Assembly: GCA_942490535.1 (NCBI GenBank)
Contig: CALNXQ010000003.1
Location: 620,001-684,000 of the forward strand
Direction: 5' to 3'
Source of the DNA: JAEINY01 sp942490535
GTDB lineage: Bacteria > Bacteroidota > Bacteroidia > Bacteroidales > Marinilabiliaceae
Length of the DNA stretch: 64,000 bases
In this document: positions 25,982 to 34,683 of the stretch, in pieces
Layout: every line of letters begins with the position of its first letter
How positions within the stretch are numbered: position 1 is the stretch's first letter
Notes under the pieces: model-generated
The model's input: the letters and a program-made list of their open reading frames with translations, nothing else
Database searches by the model: none
Told to the model about the DNA's origin: nothing
Program-made: the position numbers and the translations under genes

Positions 25982-27055
25982 TTAGTTTTTCAATCTGTTA
26001 TAATCTTGAGTAATATTGAATATTTCTAATTTTGATGCAATTTTGTAGTCTTCATCGTTTCGAATAAAAGAACCTCCTTCTACGGCTAATCCTTCGTCAT
26101 TTAACCCCACAAATATACTTATGTTTTTATTTTCACCCTGCAATACTGCTTCTACTGTTTGTTGCATCGTGGGAGGAGTGTATTTGTTTTCGTTAAAGTG
26201 TTTTTCTAACAAAGTACCTTTAGCTACATAAGTTGGATTTAAATGCATATTAATTTTAAAACCAAACTTGTTAGATAAACCATGTAAAAAGTCAATGCCA
26301 TTTTTAATATCGAGGAGTGCCTCTTCATTTGTCATCTCCACTACTGGTTTAAGCATAAAATAGGTTTTAAGCTTAATGGGACTTTGTTTTTCACCGTACC
26401 TTTGAGAAATTCGTTGATTTATAGCGGAAATATCAGTAGCGATTTGTTCAACAGCATCTAAGGATAGTCCTTTTTTAAACTTTTCGTTTCTTATGGTTTC
26501 ATCAAAAGATTCAAAGCCAATAGCCAGTTCCAATGAGGTAGAGTTGGCTCCTTCGTGCAACACACGCGATAACACCTCAAGCTCTTCTATTTCTACATAT
26601 TCTGGTCGCGTCTCCAAAGTAACAACCTTAACCTGGGGACATTCCATATTGATTTTAGAGATCAAATAAATTAATGTGGTAGTCGAAAAAGTAGCTTCAT
26701 CCAGTATAGAACCATTATTAGAAATAATGATTTTTTGAAGTGATTTTTTTTGAGTTTCTTCCAAGATATTGTGAAACAAGACATCAACTTGTTTCATCGT
26801 GTCTTTAAAATTCACATGGTTGATTGACATCTTTGAGGGCAGATTACACCCCTCACATTTTGAATAACGGCAGGCTTGAGTATAGAAAACTACAAATAAG
26901 GTGTAGCCTTCGATACTGTTTTGAAACCAATATTCAACAGGGATTCTTGGATTGTGACTTTCATCGAATGTATAAGTTTTTTGAACACTGAGAGTTCTTT
27001 TTAAAATAGCATTATTATCCATTTTTGCTTCCAGAAAAAAGTTAGGTTGTACCAC
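25982..27055 (-). CDS. Radical SAM protein with a CX4CX2C cluster motif, 357 aa
   Basis: First gene of the nine-gene run. Cys62, Cys67 and Cys70 (ACRYSKCEGC) give a CX4CX2C motif, spaced like archaeosine-synthase-type or COG1244 radical SAM proteins rather than the classic CX3CX2C. The barrel follows: IIISNNGSILDEATF, VVTLETRPEYV (Glu/Arg typical of SAM binding) and LELAIGFESFDETIRN. No C-terminal extra cluster is evident. The substrate is unknown. A start at Met12 is also possible. It lies 14 bp before the first binding-protein/OmpA gene, so a metabolite made or modified by it may be what the rest of the operon handles. Confidence 0.82.
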   Translation of the reverse strand: MVQPNFFLEAKMDNNAILKRTLSVQKTYTFDESHNPRIPVEYWFQNSIEGYTLFVVFYTQACRYSKCEGCNLPSKMSINHVNFKDTMKQVDVLFHNILEETQKKSLQKIIISNNGSILDEATFSTTTLIYLISKINMECPQVKVVTLETRPEYVEIEELEVLSRVLHEGANSTSLELAIGFESFDETIRNEKFKKGLSLDAVEQIATDISAINQRISQRYGEKQSPIKLKTYFMLKPVVEMTNEEALLDIKNGIDFLHGLSNKFGFKINMHLNPTYVAKGTLLEKHFNENKYTPPTMQQTVEAVLQGENKNISIFVGLNDEGLAVEGGSFIRNDEDYKIASKLEIFNITQDYNRLKN

Positions 27056-27114
27056 TGTGAAACGTGATTGGTTCGAATTAGTAATGAAAAAAGAATTACT
27101 TCATAGAACCACAT

Positions 27115-27122
27115 GCGAAGAT
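27115..27122 (-). promoter_or_regulatory. Possible -7 element for the nine-gene run (TATCTTCG)
   Basis: On the minus strand TATCTTCG differs from TAnnTTTG at one position. It lies about 60 bp before the radical SAM start codon. It is the best candidate I found in this gap, but weak. Confidence 0.3.
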
Positions 27123-27238
27123 AGTATTTAACTATAACTATAAAACTAATCTTTAAATGAATATTTAATTATTTTAGTTACAAAAGGAATCTGCTACTAT
27201 TCTAAAACACTAGCTTCTAAACCGTTTCAATCATATTA

Positions 27239-27258
27239 TTATACAATGAGTTGTATAA
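27239..27258. promoter_or_regulatory. Perfect palindrome in the divergent intergenic region
   Basis: TTATACAA-TGAG-TTGTATAA is an 8-bp perfect inverted repeat with a 4-bp centre. It stands alone in the 370-bp gap between the minus-strand transport operon and the plus-strand XdhC gene. Its size fits a dimeric repressor operator, though no local regulator gene is present. The rest of the gap is AT-rich, and I see no gene in it. Confidence 0.45.
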
Positions 27259-27425
27259 ATCATTAGCCACCATATTGTAATTTCATTTCATGCCTATCTG
27301 TAATATTACCGTTCATCTCCCCATTGCAGTAATCCATCGTGCCAAATAACATTTCCACCGCATCACCAAGGGTCAAAATGATGAATTCATTATATTTAGA
27401 AATCATTTACTGATGGTTCTTTTTC

Positions 27426-29060
27426 ATGCAAAATACCTACACTCATTTTCTTCAGATACAGCAACAAAGCCCGGATCTGGTGCTGGGCACCCTCCTTCAC
27501 ACCATTGGATCGGTACCGCAGGTACCCGGTGCCACGGCTTTATTCCAAAACAACACCTTACTGGCCGGTACTTTAGGAGGTGGTGTGCTGGAAGCCCAAG
27601 CGCAAGCCCTGGCACCGGTATGCATCCAATCGGAGACAAACCTGTTCAAAACCATTTCTTTTAATGCCGCTGTCACCGATGCCAGTGGCGCCATCTGCGG
27701 GGGGACCGCTACTTTCCTGCTGGATGCCAGACCCCATAAAGATGTGGCGACCTTTCAGGCCGTACAAAACAGCCTGGATCATCACAAAGGGGGCGTCCTG
27801 CTTTCAATCATTCATCCCCTGGACGGCGATACCTGTGACCTCCAACGCCGCTGGCTCGAAACAGATCATCCCAACCAGCAGCAGACACTTCAGGATTACG
27901 GACTTCAAACCACTCAAATCCATCAGGTGCGCCAAAGCCGTCGGCCCCTGTTACTGAATCAAGGGGAGAAGCTTTTATTTTTAGAACCCATCGCTCCCCT
28001 TCCGCAGCTCCTCATTGTGGGAGCCGGTCACATTGGCCAGGCCCTCGCTCAGCTGGGCCATCAACTGGCGTTTGAAGTCATCGTGTTGGACAACAGAGCT
28101 GAGTTAATGACTAAGGAACGGTTTCCTGCCGCCCGCTTGTTACAGGCACCCTCCATTAGTGCCGGTTTTCATGACCTCCAAATAACTCCTGAAACCTATA
28201 TTGCCATTGCCACCCAGGGCCACCATGCCGATGCCGAAGCCTTGAAAGCCTGCATACATTCCCCTGCAGCCTACATCGGTATGATTGGCAGCAAACGGAA
28301 AACAGCTTTGATGCGTCAGAATTTTATGGATCAGAGCTGGGCCACGGCGGCAGACCTGGGCCGGATAGATGCGCCCATTGGCTTAAACATCGGTGCGCAA
28401 ACCGTGCAGGAAATTGCCATTAGCATCGCGGCCCAACTGGTGCAGGTGCGACGCCAACCAAAACCGGCACCTGTCCCCAAAAAAGTAGGATGCCTCGTGC
28501 TTGCGGCGGGTATGAGCACCCGCATGCAGCAACAGAAACTGATGATGCCCTATGGGTCCCAATCGTTCATTGAAACCATTGTGGCCAAAGCAAAGGCTTC
28601 CCAGGCACATAAAGTACTGGTGGTGCTGGGCAGTCACAAAAACGAAGTGATGACGAAGGTCGCCCCTTTGCAGCCGGAACTGGTTTACAACAAACACTAT
28701 CCCGATGGCATGTTATCATCGGTGCAATGTGGCGTCAATGCCCTGACCCATTGCGAGGCGGTGGTCATCCTGCTGGGCGATCAACCCATGGTAGCCACGG
28801 CTACCATCGATGCCTTGATTTCAGCCTGGCACAACACCGATAAAGGCCTGGTGGTACCTACGTTTAAAGGAAAAAGAGGCCATCCGGTATTGATTGATCT
28901 GAAATACGAATCCACCATTCAACAACTCAATGGCGGCATTGGCCTGAAAGAGCTATTCCGGAAACATCACGCTGACTTACTTGAAATTGAGATTAATTCT
29001 GACGATATTTTGAAAGACATTGACACCCCGGATGATTATGCGAAAAATGTGTTGCAATAG
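27426..29060 (+). CDS. XdhC-MocA fusion, molybdenum-cofactor maturation of a hydroxylase, 544 aa
   Basis: Two proteins in one chain. Residues 1-335 are XdhC/CoxI-like: an N-terminal GTLGGGVLEAQA motif, then a Rossmann domain (VGAGHIGQALA at about 200) and GMIGSKRKTALM. XdhC binds molybdenum cofactor and hands its sulfurated form to xanthine-dehydrogenase-type enzymes. Residues 355-544 are a MobA/MocA-like nucleotidyltransferase: VLAAGMSTRMQQQKLMMPYG, LLGDQPM, GHPVLI. MocA makes the cytosine-dinucleotide form of the cofactor. The enzyme subunits follow after a REP/RAYT insertion. I did not find a -7 box close to the start. Confidence 0.9.
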   Translation: MQNTYTHFLQIQQQSPDLVLGTLLHTIGSVPQVPGATALFQNNTLLAGTLGGGVLEAQAQALAPVCIQSETNLFKTISFNAAVTDASGAICGGTATFLLDARPHKDVATFQAVQNSLDHHKGGVLLSIIHPLDGDTCDLQRRWLETDHPNQQQTLQDYGLQTTQIHQVRQSRRPLLLNQGEKLLFLEPIAPLPQLLIVGAGHIGQALAQLGHQLAFEVIVLDNRAELMTKERFPAARLLQAPSISAGFHDLQITPETYIAIATQGHHADAEALKACIHSPAAYIGMIGSKRKTALMRQNFMDQSWATAADLGRIDAPIGLNIGAQTVQEIAISIAAQLVQVRRQPKPAPVPKKVGCLVLAAGMSTRMQQQKLMMPYGSQSFIETIVAKAKASQAHKVLVVLGSHKNEVMTKVAPLQPELVYNKHYPDGMLSSVQCGVNALTHCEAVVILLGDQPMVATATIDALISAWHNTDKGLVVPTFKGKRGHPVLIDLKYESTIQQLNGGIGLKELFRKHHADLLEIEINSDDILKDIDTPDDYAKNVLQ

Positions 29061-29069
29061 CAGTTTAAC

Positions 29070-30410
29070 TCCTCCGGAGTAGTGTGGAATCAAACGTGGT
29101 TCTTCTACAATAGTAATATGCCCTACGGGCAAAAACTTAAGTCCCATTAATAAAAACAGCACCGCGTAGCGGTACCAGTATTGTAAAAATGCAACCTTGC
29201 TGAAAACAGTTCCCCGAAGGGGATAAACATAAAAACAAATTGAAAAGCATCTACAATAAAAAAACACAAAACCGGCAATGATAAAAGCAACAGCCCAATA
29301 AAAGTAGCACCGCGTAGCGGTTCCAGTATTGTAAAAATACATCCTTGATGATAACCTTTCCCCAGAGGGGATAAACCAGTAATCAAAAGAAAGAGCAACG
29401 ATGATAAAAGAACCCACGACAAGCGTTTACAAAAGCAACAACGCATAAAAGCAGCACCGCGTAGCGGTTCCAATATTGTAAAAACAATTAACAGTTTAAA
29501 CTATTTCCCCGGAGGGGATAAACATAAAGCAAAATGAAAAACATCTACAATAAAAAAACACAAACCGGCAATGATAAAAGCAACAGCCCAATAAAAGTAT
29601 TACCGCGTAGCGGTTCCAGTATTGTAAAAATGCAACCTCGCTGAAAACAGTTCCCCGGAGGGGATAAACATATACCAAAATGAAAAGCATCTACAATAAA
29701 AGAAGGCAAGACCGGCAATGATAAAAGCAACAGCCCAATAAAAGTAGCACCACGTAGCGGTACCAGTATTGTAAAAATACATCCTTGATGATAACCATTC
29801 CCCAGAGGGGATAAACATAAACCAAATTGAAGAACATCTAAAATAAAAGAAGACACCACCGGCAATGATAAAAGCAACAACCCAATAAAAGGAGCACCGC
29901 GTAGCGGTACCAGTATTGTAAAAATGCAACCTCGCTGAAAACAGTTCCCCGGAGGGGATAAACATAAACCAAATTGAAGAACATCTAAAATAAAAGAAGA
30001 CACCACCGGCAATGATAAAAGCAACAACCCAATAAAAGTATTACCGCGTAGCGGTACCAGTATTGTAAAAATGCAACCTTGCTGAAAACAGTTCCCCGGA
30101 GGGGATAAACATAAAAACAAATTGAAGAACATCTAAAATAAAAAAACACAAAACCGGCAATGATAAAAGCAACAGCACAATAAAAGCAGCACCGCGTAGC
30201 GGTACCAGTATTGTAAAAATGCAACCTCGCTGAAAACAGTTCCCCGGAGGGGATAAACATAAACCAAAATGAAAAGCATCTACAATAAAAGAAGGCAAGA
30301 CCGGCAATGATAAAAGCAACAGTCCAATAAAAGTAGCACCGCGTAGCGGTACCAGTATTGTAAAAATACATCCTTGATGATAACCTTTCCCCGGAGGGGA
30401 TAAACAAAAG
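29070..30410. repeat. REP array, nine units of about 147 bp
   Basis: Each unit has palindrome ACCGCGTAGCGGT, then TTGTAAAAAT, then palindrome CCCCGGAGGGG followed by ATAAACA, then an AT-rich spacer with CCGGCAATGATAAAAGCAAC. The first palindrome recurs near 29160, 29310, 29456, 29603, 29750, 29896, 30043, 30190 and 30337. Two further short palindromes, CTCCTCCGGAG and GCCCTACGGGC, occur at the left end only. This arrangement matches REP repeats that a RAYT transposase recognises. Long minus-strand frames run through it because 147 is divisible by three; I regard them as artefacts. Confidence 0.9.
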
Positions 30411-30415
30411 AACAT

Positions 30416-30886
30416 ATGAAACCAGGCACCTTTACTCAACTTTACATCCATTTAATATTTGCCGTTCAAAACCGAAAAGCACTGATCAACGAAACCATTC
30501 AACACATCGTATTTTCATACCTGAGCGGCATCCTGACCCAAAGAGATCACAAATCAATCATTGTGAATGGCACAGAGGATCATGTACACCTATTAATCGG
30601 ACTAAATCCAAAGGAATCTGTCTCCACCTTAGTACATGAATTAAAACGATGCACCACCCTATATATTAATCAGGAGAAATTGTGCAACTTTCACTTCACC
30701 TGGCAAGAGGGATATGGGGCATTTTCCTATAGTAAATCACAATTAGATGTAGTTTATAACTATATCGCCAATCAAAAAGAACACCATCAGAAGAAGACAT
30801 TCAAAGATGAATACATTCAGTTTCTGAAAAAACTAAACATTGAATACGATGAAAAGTATTTATTCATGTTTCATACGGATGTTTAA
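30416..30886 (+). CDS. REP-associated tyrosine transposase (RAYT), 156 aa
   Basis: An IS200-like Y1 single-strand transposase. The HUH motif is HVH (His56, His58 in EDHVHLLIGL), and the catalytic tyrosine is most likely Tyr116 in VYNYIANQKEHH. Length (156 aa) is normal. It starts 21 bp after a CCCCGGAGGGG palindrome and is followed directly by CTCCTACGGAG and GCCCTACGGGC palindromes, so the gene is bracketed by its own REP sequences. RAYTs cut and join REP hairpins on single-stranded DNA. Intact, and presumably responsible for the surrounding array. Confidence 0.9.
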   Translation: MKPGTFTQLYIHLIFAVQNRKALINETIQHIVFSYLSGILTQRDHKSIIVNGTEDHVHLLIGLNPKESVSTLVHELKRCTTLYINQEKLCNFHFTWQEGYGAFSYSKSQLDVVYNYIANQKEHHQKKTFKDEYIQFLKKLNIEYDEKYLFMFHTDV

Positions 30887-31790
30887 CTCCTACGGAGTAA
30901 TTTTTACCTTGACGAATTATTTCTACAATAGTAGTATGCCCTACGGGCAAAAATTTAAGTCCCATTAATAAAAGCAGCACCGCGTAGCGGTTCCAATATT
31001 GTAAAAATGCAACCTTGCTGAAAACAGTTCCCCGGAGGGGATAAACCAGTAATCAAAAGAAAGAGCAACGATGATAAAAGAACCCACGACAAGCGTTTAC
31101 AAAAGCAACAACCCAATAAAAGTAGCACCGCGTAGCGGTTCCAATATTGTAAAAATACATCCTTGATGATAACCTTTCCCCAGAGGGGATAAACAAAAAG
31201 CAAAATGAAAAACATCTACAATAAAAAAAGACAAGACCGGCAATGATAAAAGCAACAGTCCAATAAAAGTAGCACCGCGTAGCGGTTCCAGTATTGTAAA
31301 AATGCAACCTCGCTGAAAACAGTTCCCCGGAGGGGATAAACATAAACCAAAATGAAAAGCATCTACAATAAAAAAAAACAAGACCGGCAATGATAAAAGC
31401 AACAGCACAATAATAGTATTACCGCGTAGCGGTTCCAGTATTGTAAAAATACATCCTTGATGATAACCTTTCCCCGGAGGGGATAAACATAAAAACAAAT
31501 TGAAAAGCATTCACAATAAAAGAAAGCAAGACAGGCAATGATAAAAGTAACAGCCCAATAATAGTATTACCGCGTAGCGGTTCCAGTATTGTAAAAATGC
31601 AACCTCGCTGAAAACAGTTCCCCGGAGGGGATAAACATAAACCAAAATGAAAAGCATCTACAATAAAAGAAGGCAAGACCGGCAATGATAAAAGCAACAG
31701 TCCAATAAAAGTAGCACCGCGTAGCGGTACCAGTATTGTAAAAATACATCCTTGATGATAACCTTTCCCCGGAGGGGATAAACAAAAGAA
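30887..31790. repeat. REP array, six further units of about 147 bp
   Basis: Same unit as the array to the left, with ACCGCGTAGCGGT near 30978, 31126, 31274, 31421, 31569 and 31715. It begins right after the first RAYT with CTCCTACGGAG and GCCCTACGGGC, and ends at a second RAYT copy. The last unit and the DNA before the second RAYT are almost identical to those before the first RAYT, so array plus gene were duplicated as a block. Confidence 0.88.
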
Positions 31791-32138
31791 CATATGAAAC
31801 CAGGCACCTTTACTCAACTTTACATCCATTTAATATTTGCCGTTCAAAACCGAAAAGCACTGATCAACGAAACCATTCAACACAACGTATTTTCATACCT
31901 GAGCGGCATCCTGACCCAAAGAGATCACAAATCAATCATTGTGAATGGCACAGAGGATCATGTACACCTATTAATCGGACTAAATCCAAAGGAATCTGTC
32001 TCCACCTTAGTGCATGAATTAAAACGATGCACCACTCTATATATTAATCAGGAGAAATTGTGCAACTTTCACTTCACCTGGCAAGAGGGATATGGGGCAT
32101 TTTCCTATAGTAAATCACAATTAGATGTAGTTTATAAC

Positions 32139-33885
32139 TGGGGTGTTGATTATTTTGACAGATTTTAAAATATTATTCATGCGACTTTTAGGTTTTCTTT
32201 CCGTTTAAAAGCCTTACATCTTTTTGAAAAGTCAGATTCACCAATCGTTTTCTTTGACCAATTATGGATATCCATAAATGTATTGCTCTCCATAGCTTTA
32301 TTGATGCAAGAGTGGTCAATCTGCAGTGTCGCTGCTGATATTATCAATATTGATTGGGTAATGCCCATTAAAGCACTTTCCGAGCAGTAATATTTGTATT
32401 TTCCAAACAAGCTTTCTATAATGTCGGATACCCCAAGGTAAGCTTCTTTATATTTTGCATTTTTAGGGATGTTGTCAGACAATCTCTTCATAAGTGTATC
32501 GCTAAAATCTAATCCCTTCTTGTTGAGATTGATTATCGAGATATCTTTTTTTATACCACCAATTGTTTTCCTGGACAATCCCTCTGTTATGATTTTTTTC
32601 TTTATTGTTTTAATCACTGTCAGATACTGTTTATAGTCGATTATATCATCGCTATACTCTTGTATCCAATTGAATTTCTCCTCAAACATTTCTTTTGCCT
32701 CTTGAACGAGTTCCTCATCAATGTAATTACTCAAATTGGCATTTGGAGATTGTAATCGTTTTTCAACAATGGATTCAGCTATAAGAAGAAAGTTTCCTCG
32801 CTCTTGATATTGAAGTATTTTTTCAAACCATCCAATCATTTGTTCTGCATTCATATATCTTGCTTTGGCCCTTTGGCTTGGAGGACTAAGAAATGAGAGT
32901 AGTGTTTGTTTGGTTTGATGTTTACAACGGGATAGTCGCTTTAAAAAACTATCCCATTTAGTGTCAGTGGACAATATCGACTTCAAGCAGCATGCGGACA
33001 GATGGCTGACATCGTAAATGTAAGTGATTTTTTTATGCAGAGCGCAGAACTCTTCAATTCCTTTCTTAACATCGGCTCCGTGATCTGAAATTATTTCTTT
33101 GGGAATACCTGTTAGTTTTACTGTCTCAACCAAAGCATTATAAGTAACCTCCCATGTTGCCCTTGGAGTCACTGTTAGATTCAGCAAGGCAACATCTTTC
33201 ATCTTAAGATTGAAACCATTTTTTCGTAAATCTTTTAATGATACTCCTAATATTGCCAAACATTTATTTTTCCCTGTAGTTATGGTATAATCCACTATAT
33301 AAACCCAATCATTACGCTTTTCTTTCGGCTCATGCAACGTGTAATACCCTAAACGCAACACCCATTGTCGAATAGTAGAATAGTGAGGTGCAGGTGCATT
33401 ATAAAAGTTAGCAAGTATTGAACAAATTTTTGCACAGCTTCGATACGACGTATTGCCATCAAGAAATAGCTGAGCACAAAAATTGATAAAATCGCTGCAG
33501 TAACTAAAATGCTTGGGGCTATTACATGTTCCCTTATTAAAAAGAATAGTATGAGTAGGTTTGTCAGAGTAACCCTGCATTTCTCCGGCAAAAGCTACTT
33601 CTTTTTGTTTTTTTAATTCAAGCTCCAGCTTTTTAGCTTTCTCCTTCCAGAAATTTCTACTTTTAATTAGATCCCGGATTTTAATCTTTAATTGCTTTAT
33701 TACAGCCTGTTTTTCTCTGTGCTTTTGCTTCCAAGAATCACGGCTTGACTTGAAGAATTTTAATTCCTGTAAACGTATTTCGCTCAAAATATTGCAGTAA
33801 TGATTATCTGCCTTCAAAGATAATATAAAAACTCAAAACTAGGATGAATTATTAGTAAGGATAAAGTTAAATAATCAACACCCCA
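32139..33885. mobile_element. Insertion sequence, 1,747 bp, family not assigned
   Basis: Terminal inverted repeats TGGGGTGTTGATTATTT are perfect over 17 bp (left 32139-32155, right 33869-33885). The target duplication is GTTTATAAC (32130-32138 and 33886-33894); it extends to 11 bp (AGTTTATAACT) if the outer T/A of the inverted repeat belongs to the target. One minus-strand transposase gene fills the element. The empty site is present as the intact RAYT copy at 30416, so both ends are certain. No ISfinder name can be given without a search. Confidence 0.95.
32177..33817 (-). CDS. DDE-type transposase of the insertion sequence, 546 aa
   Basis: The N-terminal 75 residues are a basic coiled coil (KQKHREKQAVIKQLKIKIRD). 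The core has acidic residues in the right order for a DDE/RNase-H fold: VYIVDYTITTGKNK, then IISDHGADVKKGIEEF, then DIIESLFGKYKYY. The region between the last two is helical and long, about 220 residues. Length and 9-bp duplication are compatible with several IS families, and I do not assign one. Lower GC than the flanking genes. The frame is intact, so the IS may be active. Confidence 0.85.
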   Translation of the reverse strand: MKADNHYCNILSEIRLQELKFFKSSRDSWKQKHREKQAVIKQLKIKIRDLIKSRNFWKEKAKKLELELKKQKEVAFAGEMQGYSDKPTHTILFNKGTCNSPKHFSYCSDFINFCAQLFLDGNTSYRSCAKICSILANFYNAPAPHYSTIRQWVLRLGYYTLHEPKEKRNDWVYIVDYTITTGKNKCLAILGVSLKDLRKNGFNLKMKDVALLNLTVTPRATWEVTYNALVETVKLTGIPKEIISDHGADVKKGIEEFCALHKKITYIYDVSHLSACCLKSILSTDTKWDSFLKRLSRCKHQTKQTLLSFLSPPSQRAKARYMNAEQMIGWFEKILQYQERGNFLLIAESIVEKRLQSPNANLSNYIDEELVQEAKEMFEEKFNWIQEYSDDIIDYKQYLTVIKTIKKKIITEGLSRKTIGGIKKDISIINLNKKGLDFSDTLMKRLSDNIPKNAKYKEAYLGVSDIIESLFGKYKYYCSESALMGITQSILIISAATLQIDHSCINKAMESNTFMDIHNWSKKTIGESDFSKRCKAFKRKENLKVA

Positions 33886-34020
33886 GTTTATAACTATATC
33901 GCCAATCAAAAAGAACACCATCAGAAGACGACATTTAAAAACGAATACATTCAATTTCTGAAAAAACTAAATATTGAATACGATGAAAAGTATTTATTCA
34001 TGTTTCATACGGATGTTTAA

Positions 34021-34190
34021 CTCCTACGGAGTAATTTTTACCTTGACGAATTATTTCTACAATAGTAATATGCCCTACGGGCAAAAATTTAAATCCCTTT
34101 AATAAAAGCAGCACCGCGTAGCGGTTCCAGTATTGTAAAAACAATTAACAGTTTAAACTATTTCCCCGGAGGGGATAAACAAAAAACCAA
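34021..34190. repeat. Right-hand REP block
   Basis: Contains CTCCTACGGAG (from 34021), GCCCTACGGGC (about 34072-34082), ACCGCGTAGCGGT (about 34112) and CCCCGGAGGGG (about 34164). It closes the 5-kb REP/RAYT region and ends 14 bp before the [2Fe-2S] subunit gene. Confidence 0.85.
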
Positions 34191-34203
34191 TAATCCCAAT
34201 ATA

Positions 34204-34683
34204 ATGAACACAAAAACAACATTCCTACTCAACAACCAACCCGTAGAGGTAGATGCCGATGCCAATGACATCCTGCTCACCGTCCTGCGCACTAAACTGG
34301 GATTCACCGGCACTAAATATGGCTGTGGCATCGGGTATTGCGGCGCCTGCACCATCCTGGTCGATGGCGAACCCATGCGTTCCTGCACCATGGCGTTAAG
34401 CGAAGTGGCCGGCCGAAAGGTAACCACCATTGAAGGCTTAGCAGTCGGTGATCAGTTACACCCGGTACAAAAATCATTTGTGATGCACGATGCCCAGCAA
34501 TGTGGTTTCTGCACTCCGGGCATGATCATGAATGCCGTGGGTTTATTAAATGCCAATCCGGATCCGTCACGCCAGGAGATCATCGAGGGCATGAACGATA
34601 ATTTATGCCGTTGCGGATCCTATAACCGCATTACCGATGCCATTGCTTCGGCAGCTAAAGATATGAAAGGAGCCCAATCATGA
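34204..34683 (+). CDS. [2Fe-2S] subunit of a xanthine-dehydrogenase-family enzyme, 159 aa
   Basis: Small iron-sulfur subunit with both expected clusters: an N-terminal ferredoxin-like domain with YGCGIGYCGACTILVDG and MRSC, and a C-terminal helical domain with QCGFCTPGM and NLCRCGSYNRI. It passes electrons from the molybdenum site. Its stop overlaps the start of the large subunit (ATGA). No Tat or Sec signal is present, so it is likely to be exported by piggy-backing on the large subunit, as in related IorAB-type enzymes. Confidence 0.93.
   Translation: MNTKTTFLLNNQPVEVDADANDILLTVLRTKLGFTGTKYGCGIGYCGACTILVDGEPMRSCTMALSEVAGRKVTTIEGLAVGDQLHPVQKSFVMHDAQQCGFCTPGMIMNAVGLLNANPDPSRQEIIEGMNDNLCRCGSYNRITDAIASAAKDMKGAQS

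Larger units (their letters stand above)
31794..34020 (+). pseudogene. Second RAYT copy, split by an insertion sequence
   Basis: Nearly identical to the RAYT at 30416 (for example Asn for Ile at residue 31). The frame is broken after Val-Tyr-Asn (residues 113-115) by the IS, immediately before the codon of the likely catalytic Tyr116. The gene resumes at 33886-34020 with the same C-terminus and stop. The truncated reading frame ends at 32168 in IS sequence and lacks the tyrosine, so it should be inactive as a transposase. Removing the IS and one target duplication restores the full frame. Confidence 0.92.

Noticed and set aside
27424..28697. Several minus-strand frames inside the XdhC-MocA gene
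   Set aside because: All are antisense shadows of the strongly supported fusion gene.
29070..31790. CRISPR array
   Set aside because: Repeats of about 147 bp with inner palindromes, spacers that are themselves repeated, and no cas genes. This is a REP/RAYT array.
29147..31829. Many minus-strand open frames of 60-195 codons with repeating MFIPSGELFSARLHFYN-type peptides
   Set aside because: They are translations of the 147-bp REP unit, whose length is a multiple of three. The peptides repeat with the array, have no independent starts and lie in palindromic non-coding DNA.
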